Assembly: GCF_001425265.1 (NCBI RefSeq)
Contig: NZ_LMEC01000020.1
Location: forward strand, 1,016,707-1,080,706
Reading direction: 5' to 3'
DNA: 64,000 bases
Source: Massilia sp. Root418
Lineage (GTDB): Bacteria; Pseudomonadota; Gammaproteobacteria; Burkholderiales; Burkholderiaceae_D
The translations under genes were made by a program, and so were the position numbers. Shown here in pieces: positions 59,342 to 64,000 of this stretch (position 1 is its first letter; the number at the start of each line of letters is the position of its first letter). Under the pieces are notes generated by a model that saw only the letters and a list, made by a program, of their open reading frames with translations, did not search any database and was not told the origin of the DNA.

Positions 59342-59992
59342 ATGCAGTCCGCCGCCGAAGCACCAGTGAAAGAAGAACTCGATTACGTGACCTCCTGCGC
59401 GCTGCCGACGCCGTGGGCGCAGTTCACGCTGCACGCGTTTGTCGAGCACGCCACGGGCAAGGAGCACCTGGCCATGGTGCTGGGCGACATCGGCGACGGC
59501 GCGCCCGTGCTGGCGCGCGTGCATTCGGAATGCCTGACCGGCGACGTGCTCTTCTCGCAGCGCTGCGACTGCGGCGCCCAGCTGGAGGGCGCGCTGAAGA
59601 AGGTGGCTGCCGAGGGCCGCGGCGTGGTGCTGTATCTGCGCCAGGAGGGCCGCGGCATCGGCCTGATCAACAAGATGCGCGCTTACCGCCTGCAGGAAGC
59701 CGGCGCCGACACGGTGCAGGCGAACGAACAGCTCGGCTTCAAGGCCGACCAGCGCAACTATGCGCTGGTGGAACCCATGCTCAAGCAGTTCGGCGTGCAG
59801 AGCCTACGCCTGATGACCAACAACCCGCGCAAGATCGCCGCCATGGAAGCCTTGGGCATCCCGGTGGCCGAGCGCGTGCCGCTGCTGGTCAACCGCAACA
59901 AATTCAATCAGAATTACCTGAATACCAAGGCCGCCAAGCTGGGCCACATGATGACCCCGCCGCCAGCGGCAGCCGAGGACGGCGAACTGTAA
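59342..59992 (+). CDS. ribA: GTP cyclohydrolase II
   Basis: A 216-residue cytoplasmic enzyme for the first step of riboflavin synthesis, converting GTP to 2,5-diamino-6-ribosylamino-pyrimidinone phosphate, formate and pyrophosphate. The zinc cysteines are in RVHSECLTGDVLFSQRCDCGAQLE (Cys63, Cys74, Cys76). YLRQEGRGIGLINKMRAYRLQ and LMTNNPRKIAAME are active-site and GTP-binding motifs. The length fits the single-domain RibA of E. coli (196) with a 15-residue N-terminal extension. No FMN riboswitch is seen in the leader. The protease gene follows 35 bases later. Confidence 0.96.
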   Translation: MQSAAEAPVKEELDYVTSCALPTPWAQFTLHAFVEHATGKEHLAMVLGDIGDGAPVLARVHSECLTGDVLFSQRCDCGAQLEGALKKVAAEGRGVVLYLRQEGRGIGLINKMRAYRLQEAGADTVQANEQLGFKADQRNYALVEPMLKQFGVQSLRLMTNNPRKIAAMEALGIPVAERVPLLVNRNKFNQNYLNTKAAKLGHMMTPPPAAAEDGEL

Positions 59993-60027
59993 CAGCCAGC
60001 CCTTCCCGTCCCAAGTCCAAGGATTGC

Positions 60028-61494
60028 ATGAAACTTACCCGTCTTGCCACCGTACTCACCATGACTTGGGGCTGCGCCCAGGCGCTGGCGGCCCCGCAGG
60101 CCGCAGCGCCGCCGCAAGCGTCCCCGCAGTTGCCAACTCAGTTGCCAGCTCAGTTGCCCACGCAGTTGCCCACCATTGCGCCCCGCCCCATCCCCGGCAC
60201 GCCCGCCGCGCAAGGGCAGCAGCAGCCCGGCCAGGCCGCCGGCAGCGCCGGCGCCGAAGCCGGCCAGCCGCTGCCGCCGCCCTCCAGCGCGGCGCAAAAG
60301 CTCTACTCCAGCGCCAAGGCCGACCTGCTGCAGGTGCGTTCGCTGCTGAAAAGCGGCCGCACCCAGTCGTCGGTGGGCTCCGGCTTCCTGGTCGGCACCA
60401 GCAACCTGGTGGTCACCAACTACCACGTGGTGTCGCAGTTCGCGCTCGATCCGGACAACTACACCGGCGAATGGGTGGACACCGGCGGCCAGCGCGGCAA
60501 CGTGGAATTGCTGGCGGTGGACGTGCTGCACGACCTGGCCGTGGTGCGCGTGAACCGCAACGGCACCGGCGTGTTCAAGGTGCCCGAGCAGCTGGCGCGC
60601 CTCAGCCAGGGCCAGTACCTGTACTCGCTGGGCAACCCGCTCGACCTCGGCTTCGCCATCTCGGAAGGCTCGTACAACGGCGTCATCACGCGCAGTTTCT
60701 ACGACCAGCTGATGTTTACCGGCCCCATCAACTCCGGCATGAGCGGCGGCCCCAGCGTGACGGTGGACGGCGACATCGCCGGCGTGAACGTGTCCAAGCG
60801 CCTGGACGGCGAACTGGTGAGCTTCCTGGTGCCGGCCCGCTTCGCCCAGGACTTGCTGAAGAAAATCCCGCAGGACAAGGCGCCGCCGCGCAACTTCACC
60901 TCGGTGGTGGTGGAACAGTTGCTGCAGCACCAGAAAGCCATGGTGGACCAGCTGCTGGCCACCCCCATGACCATGAAAGCCATGGGCCCCTACATGGTGC
61001 CGGTGCGCGAGTCCGAGCAGATGCGCTGCTGGGGCCGCTCGAACGTCAAGGCCAACAAGCCCTACACGGTGGACATCACCAACTGCTCCATGGAATCGGC
61101 CATTTTCGTGTCCGGCACCTTGCAGACTGGCGCCATCGGCATCCGCCACCAGTTCATGCGCAGCACCGGGCTGGACGCGGTACGCTTCGCCCAGCTCTCC
61201 AGCGCCTCGTTCCAGAACGAAGGCTTCGGCGGCCACAAGGATCCGCACCTGACCGCGCCGCAGTGCACCGAAATGTTCGTCAAGAACAAGAACCTGCCGC
61301 TGCGCGCCGTCCTGTGCGTGCGGGCCTACCGCAAGTTCGCCGGCCTGTACGACTTTGCCCTGCTCACCGCCAGCACCGACGAAGGCTTGATGAACCTGCA
61401 AAGCCGCATGGACGCGCGCGGCGTGTCCTACGACAACGGCATGCGCGCCACCCAGGCTTTCCTTGAAGCGCTGTCGCGCGGGGCGGTCAAATGA
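60028..61494 (+). CDS. Secreted trypsin-like (S1/DegP-type) serine protease
   Basis: A 488-residue exported protein with a signal peptide (1-22, ending ALAAP). A Pro/Gln/Ala-rich linker with LPTQLPAQLPTQLP repeats covers about 30-95. The protease domain is at about 100-290: His in LVVTNYHVVSQFA, Asp in AVDVLHDLAVVRV and Ser in SGMSGGPSVTVDG. The 190 residues after it have no PDZ signature; they contain paired cysteines (QMRCWG, ITNCSMES, APQCTEMF, AVLCVRAY) suggesting a disulfide-bonded domain. The start at 60028 follows CCAAGGATTGC. The stop overlaps the FHA gene (ATGA), so the two products probably form one periplasm-to-cytoplasm system. Confidence 0.9.
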   Translation: MKLTRLATVLTMTWGCAQALAAPQAAAPPQASPQLPTQLPAQLPTQLPTIAPRPIPGTPAAQGQQQPGQAAGSAGAEAGQPLPPPSSAAQKLYSSAKADLLQVRSLLKSGRTQSSVGSGFLVGTSNLVVTNYHVVSQFALDPDNYTGEWVDTGGQRGNVELLAVDVLHDLAVVRVNRNGTGVFKVPEQLARLSQGQYLYSLGNPLDLGFAISEGSYNGVITRSFYDQLMFTGPINSGMSGGPSVTVDGDIAGVNVSKRLDGELVSFLVPARFAQDLLKKIPQDKAPPRNFTSVVVEQLLQHQKAMVDQLLATPMTMKAMGPYMVPVRESEQMRCWGRSNVKANKPYTVDITNCSMESAIFVSGTLQTGAIGIRHQFMRSTGLDAVRFAQLSSASFQNEGFGGHKDPHLTAPQCTEMFVKNKNLPLRAVLCVRAYRKFAGLYDFALLTASTDEGLMNLQSRMDARGVSYDNGMRATQAFLEALSRGAVK

Positions 61495-62474
61495 CGCCGC
61501 CCTATTTCATTGAAGTGCTGGCCGCCAACGGCGACGTGCTGCAGCGGCAGCGCGTCGAGCACCTGCCCATCCACATCGGGCGCGGCTACGGCAACGATTT
61601 CATCCTGGACGACGCCCACACGGCCGAGCGCCACGCGGTGGTGGAGTCCGACGACAACGGCAACCTGGTGCTGCACGACCTGGGCACGCAGAACGGCGTG
61701 ATCCACCTCGGCAAGCGCCAGCTCAGCGTGCCGCTCAGCGGCACCACGGTGGTGCGCCTGGGCCATACCCGGCTGCGCGTGCGCGACGCCGCGTTCCCGG
61801 TGCCGCCGGAAGTGGCCGACACCACCATGCACGCCTGGGAAGGCGGCGCCCCGGCGCTGGCCGGCGTGGCGCTGATCGCGCTGTTCATCGGCGCCGAGGC
61901 GGCGCTGGTGGACTCGGACACCGAATCGTTCCAGACCATACGCTACCTGCTGCTGATAGCCTCCGGCATCGCCGGCGGCTTGGTGTGGAGCGGCCTGTGG
62001 GCGCTGGCAAACCGCCTGTTCGGCGGCCACGCCCGGCTGGGGCGCCACCTGTTCATCCTCGGCTCGGGCCTGGTGGCTGCGGGCGCCTGGCGCGTGGTAA
62101 GCAATGTGCTCGCTTACGCGTGGTCGCTGGAATTCCTCACGCGCTACGGCAATCTTGTCACGCTGGCCATTATCTGCGGGGTGATCTTCTTCCACATGCG
62201 CACTATCAAGCCGCGCCATGCCAGGCCGCTGCTGAAGGGGTGCACGGTGCTGATGCTGCTGGGATCGGGTCTGATCCTGGCGAGCAACCTGCAGAGTTCG
62301 GGCAGGCTGGCGGACGAGCTGTACATGTCGGTGCTGCTGCCGCCTGCGGTGCGCCAGAGCCCGGACCACCCGGTGAGGGACTTCATGGCGGAAGCGGCCA
62401 AGCTGAAAGCCCAGGCCGACACCGCCCGCGCGCGTGCCGGCAAGGCCGGCGTGGACGACGACGACGGGGATTGA
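61491..62474 (+). CDS. FHA-domain membrane protein
   Basis: A 327-residue protein. An FHA phosphopeptide-binding domain occupies about 1-100: IHIGRGYGNDFILDDAHTAERHAVVE carries the conserved Gly-Arg and His, and LHDLGTQNGVIHLG the Asn-Gly. Four to five membrane helices follow (about 118-140, 150-170, 182-205, 220-238, 252-270), then a charged C-terminal tail (AAKLKAQADTARARAG, DDDDGD). FHA domains bind phosphothreonine, so the protein may report Ser/Thr kinase signals to the envelope, though no such kinase is in view. Its ATG overlaps the protease stop. The combination with a periplasmic protease is suggestive of regulated proteolysis. Confidence 0.88.
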   Translation: MTPPYFIEVLAANGDVLQRQRVEHLPIHIGRGYGNDFILDDAHTAERHAVVESDDNGNLVLHDLGTQNGVIHLGKRQLSVPLSGTTVVRLGHTRLRVRDAAFPVPPEVADTTMHAWEGGAPALAGVALIALFIGAEAALVDSDTESFQTIRYLLLIASGIAGGLVWSGLWALANRLFGGHARLGRHLFILGSGLVAAGAWRVVSNVLAYAWSLEFLTRYGNLVTLAIICGVIFFHMRTIKPRHARPLLKGCTVLMLLGSGLILASNLQSSGRLADELYMSVLLPPAVRQSPDHPVRDFMAEAAKLKAQADTARARAGKAGVDDDDGD

Positions 62475-62486
62475 TTGCCGGCCGGA

Positions 62487-62894
62487 TTATTCCCAGGCCG
62501 GCCCTTTCAGTTCCACGGTATTGCCTTCCGGGTCGTTGATGTAGATCGACGGCCCTTCCCCTTCGGCGCCATAGCGCGACTCGGCCGGCCCGGCTTCCAC
62601 GCCGGCCGCCTTGAGGTGGGCCAGGATCGCGGCCTCATCAAAATCCTCGACCCGGAAGCAGAAATGGTCCACATTGCGCCCCTCCTTGGCTGGCGCGGCC
62701 CCGCCCATCCGGCCCAGTTTGCCGTCCACCGGCACCAGGTCGACCAGCGAGCTGCCTGCGCGCAGTTGCAGCAGTCCGATCGCTTCCTGCCGCTTTTCAA
62801 TGGTACAGCCGAGTACTTCCGTGTAGAACCGGGTCATCTTGTCCAGGTCCACCACGCGCAAGACGATGTGGTCGATTTCCCTCAGTTTGATCAT
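62487..62894 (-). CDS. VOC-family glyoxalase/dioxygenase-like protein
   Basis: A 135-residue vicinal-oxygen-chelate protein. Metal-ligand candidates are His in EIDHIVLRVVDLDKMTRFYTEVLG (residue 9), His in GRNVDHFCFRVEDFDEA (about 75) and Glu in NDPEGNTVELKGP (about 130). Similar proteins are annotated as virulence-associated or glyoxalase family without a known substrate. The ATG at 62894 has a perfect AGGAGG 6 bases upstream, so the longer open frame to 62963 is not used. The small unknown gene at 62921-63223 is upstream in the same direction, 26 bases away. Confidence 0.92.
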   Translation of the reverse strand: MIKLREIDHIVLRVVDLDKMTRFYTEVLGCTIEKRQEAIGLLQLRAGSSLVDLVPVDGKLGRMGGAAPAKEGRNVDHFCFRVEDFDEAAILAHLKAAGVEAGPAESRYGAEGEGPSIYINDPEGNTVELKGPAWE

Positions 62895-62920
62895 GGTGCC
62901 TCCTGTTGTTGTGGTATAGC

Positions 62921-63223
62921 CTAGATACGGCCGCGTATGAATTTCGCCAGGAAAGTTTTGCATTCCTTGGGTGACATCACCGTAATGGGGTCGCCGTGAT
63001 AGACATATAAAAACGGCGTACCGCCCAACCTGTCGGTCAGCTTGGCCGATACCAGAAATTGGGTTCCCAGCGGATATACATCAGTATCGCTCATGCTGCG
63101 GGCGCAATGCACCAGCAGCGAATGCGAATACGCCTGGCCCGGGACCGGGCAGACCTTCACCTGCCCATCGCGCCAGCAGGACTCCACCGCCACGTCCCGA
63201 TAAGCATAAATGTCGCGCGCCAT
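62921..63223 (-). CDS. Hypothetical small protein
   Basis: A 100-residue soluble protein of no family I recognise. It is beta-rich (DIYAYRDVAVESCWRDGQVKV, YPLGTQFLVSAKLTDRLGG, TPFLYVYHGDPITVMSP) with three cysteines (SCWRDG, VCPVPG, HCARS) plus KECKTF near the end. There is no signal peptide. ATG at 63223 has CGAGGAAC about 6 bases upstream. Its base composition is less GC-rich than its neighbours. It is divergent from the PaaI thioesterase gene and upstream of the VOC gene. Confidence 0.75.
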   Translation of the reverse strand: MARDIYAYRDVAVESCWRDGQVKVCPVPGQAYSHSLLVHCARSMSDTDVYPLGTQFLVSAKLTDRLGGTPFLYVYHGDPITVMSPKECKTFLAKFIRGRI

Positions 63224-63292
63224 CGCAGTTCCTCGTGATTTATTGGGATGCATTATAGTGTATCCACCTTCCCCACACAGAAAGAGCATGCC

Positions 63293-63811
63293 ATGTCGGA
63301 CACACAGGAAAGCTGGATCGCATTCGAAGCCGCCTATCGCGAAAAGCAGGGCGAAGCAGGTTGTGTCAGCCGCGAGGAATTGCGCAGCCGCAGCGGAATG
63401 GAGTTACTGGGCGGCATAGGCGACGGCACCGCGCCGCATCCGCCGATTGCTGAATTAATCGGGTTTATTCCGGTAAGCGTTGAGCCGGGAGTAGCCGTAT
63501 TCCAGGGCACGCCGGGATTCCAGCACTATAATCCCAGCGGATCGGTGCATGGCGGCTATGCCGCAACGCTGCTCGATACCGCAGTAGGGTGCGCAATTCA
63601 CTCCACGCTCCCAGCTGGAAAAGGATTTACCACACTGGAATTGAAAGTGAATTATATCCGCGGCATGACCGATAAAACCGGACCGGTGCGGGCAGAAGGC
63701 AAGGTTATTACCGTCGGCGGACAAGTGGCCGTAGCCGAAGGGCGCATTACCGACGCCAACGGCAAACTCTATGCATTCGCCACAACCACCTGCCTGATAT
63801 TCCCCATCTGA
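63293..63811 (+). CDS. PaaI-family hotdog-fold thioesterase
   Basis: A 172-residue hotdog thioesterase that would hydrolyse an acyl- or aryl-CoA. The core motif is HYNPSGSVHGGYAATLLDTAVGCAIHS: the catalytic-site residues of the PaaI group (HGG and the Asp of LLDTA) are present. FTTLELKVNYIRGMT and VRAEGKVITVGGQVAVAEGRI complete the fold. The start at 63293 (MSDTQES) follows AAAGAGCATGCC; an in-frame ATG at 63248 is less likely. It is divergent from the small unknown gene. Its codon use is somewhat less GC-rich than that of the window as a whole. Confidence 0.92.
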   Translation: MSDTQESWIAFEAAYREKQGEAGCVSREELRSRSGMELLGGIGDGTAPHPPIAELIGFIPVSVEPGVAVFQGTPGFQHYNPSGSVHGGYAATLLDTAVGCAIHSTLPAGKGFTTLELKVNYIRGMTDKTGPVRAEGKVITVGGQVAVAEGRITDANGKLYAFATTTCLIFPI

Positions 63812-64000
63812 GGCCAGCCGTTCGACTTCATACCGGTTTTCAGCATGAACAAGCTAATATCTAGCATGACTGGGCCGTAGCGATGACCAAACTCAAGGTT
63901 TTGCGGCCCCCGGCTCAGTTCAATATGGGCTACTGGTACTGGACCGGCAAACGGCTAGAACGGAGACAGAGCGTTTCACTCCGGACGCGGAGACAAATAA
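63812..64000 (+). other. End of window, no gene assigned
   Basis: Nothing recognisable in 189 bases. An ATG at 63883 opens a frame that stays open to the window edge (MTKLKVLRPPAQFNMGYWYW at its start), but it resembles no family I know and has no ribosome-binding site. CGGAGACA occurs twice near the end. It may be the start of a gene beyond the window. Confidence 0.3.

Overview
This is about 64 kb of GC-rich chromosomal DNA. It most likely comes from a betaproteobacterium of the Oxalobacteraceae (Massilia, Duganella or a close relative). I infer this from the gene families (PEP-CTERM protein, ECF42/DGPF cluster, MdtABC pump, S46 peptidase, fused class D/C beta-lactamase), the GC-biased codon use and the GGGGTCAGG-type palindromic repeat. 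Coding density is very high, many neighbours overlap by ATGA/GTGA, and no stretch above 300 bases lacks a gene. I see no tRNA, rRNA, CRISPR array, insertion sequence or phage.

Layout. 0-3 kb: a truncated LacI regulator, an unknown exported protein and a hexuronate-type MFS transporter. 3-6 kb: a VOC protein, two DGPF/YCII proteins and their ECF42 sigma factor. 6-10.2 kb: DUF488 protein, lipid kinase, membrane-anchored unknown, GFA-family protein and YqhD aldehyde reductase. 10.2-14.5 kb: a TPP riboswitch ahead of a TonB-dependent receptor, facing an operon of a PnuC-type transporter, a NadR-type kinase and a small outer-membrane-like protein; this looks like a vitamin-uptake locus. 14.6-20.6 kb: S46 peptidase, and a CheB-CheR-PAS protein coupled to a small histidine kinase. 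20.7-32.9 kb: an MdtABC-type RND pump with its outer-membrane channel, divergent from an OmpR-family two-component system. 33-37.2 kb: ECF sigma factor and anti-sigma factor, divergent subtilisin-like protease and an extremely repetitive secreted protein. All three transcription units carry the same promoter-like motif (GGGATTWWA-N14-CGTTT). 37.2-45.4 kb: an unknown gene under a 40-bp inverted repeat, an acetyltransferase, SppA, a sodium symporter, dGTPase, an MFS pump, DUF3820 and DinB proteins. 45.4-49.7 kb: a complete beta-lactam response cassette, namely a single polypeptide with class D plus class C beta-lactamase domains, divergent from blaI-blaR1, with two matching candidate operators between them. 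49.7-59.2 kb: PCC-domain protein, cysteine-less glutaredoxin, DUF1810, MFS/LysR pair, a frameshifted PEP-CTERM protein, an EAL-HDOD signalling pair and a LysR/pirin pair. 59.3-64 kb: ribA, a secreted trypsin-like protease coupled to an FHA membrane protein, a VOC protein, a small unknown and a PaaI thioesterase.

The strongest leads are (1) the self-contained ECF/subtilisin/repeat-protein regulon predicted from three copies of one promoter motif, (2) the bifunctional beta-lactamase whose BlaR1 sensor has STFN where a catalytic STFK is expected, (3) the TACTGAAA repeat hairpin that would bury the Shine-Dalgarno of the gene at 37.2-37.8 kb, and (4) the TPP-riboswitch receptor facing a PnuC/kinase operon. 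A recurring feature of the 20-37 kb half is Ala/Gly/Ser low-complexity expansion inside otherwise conserved envelope proteins.
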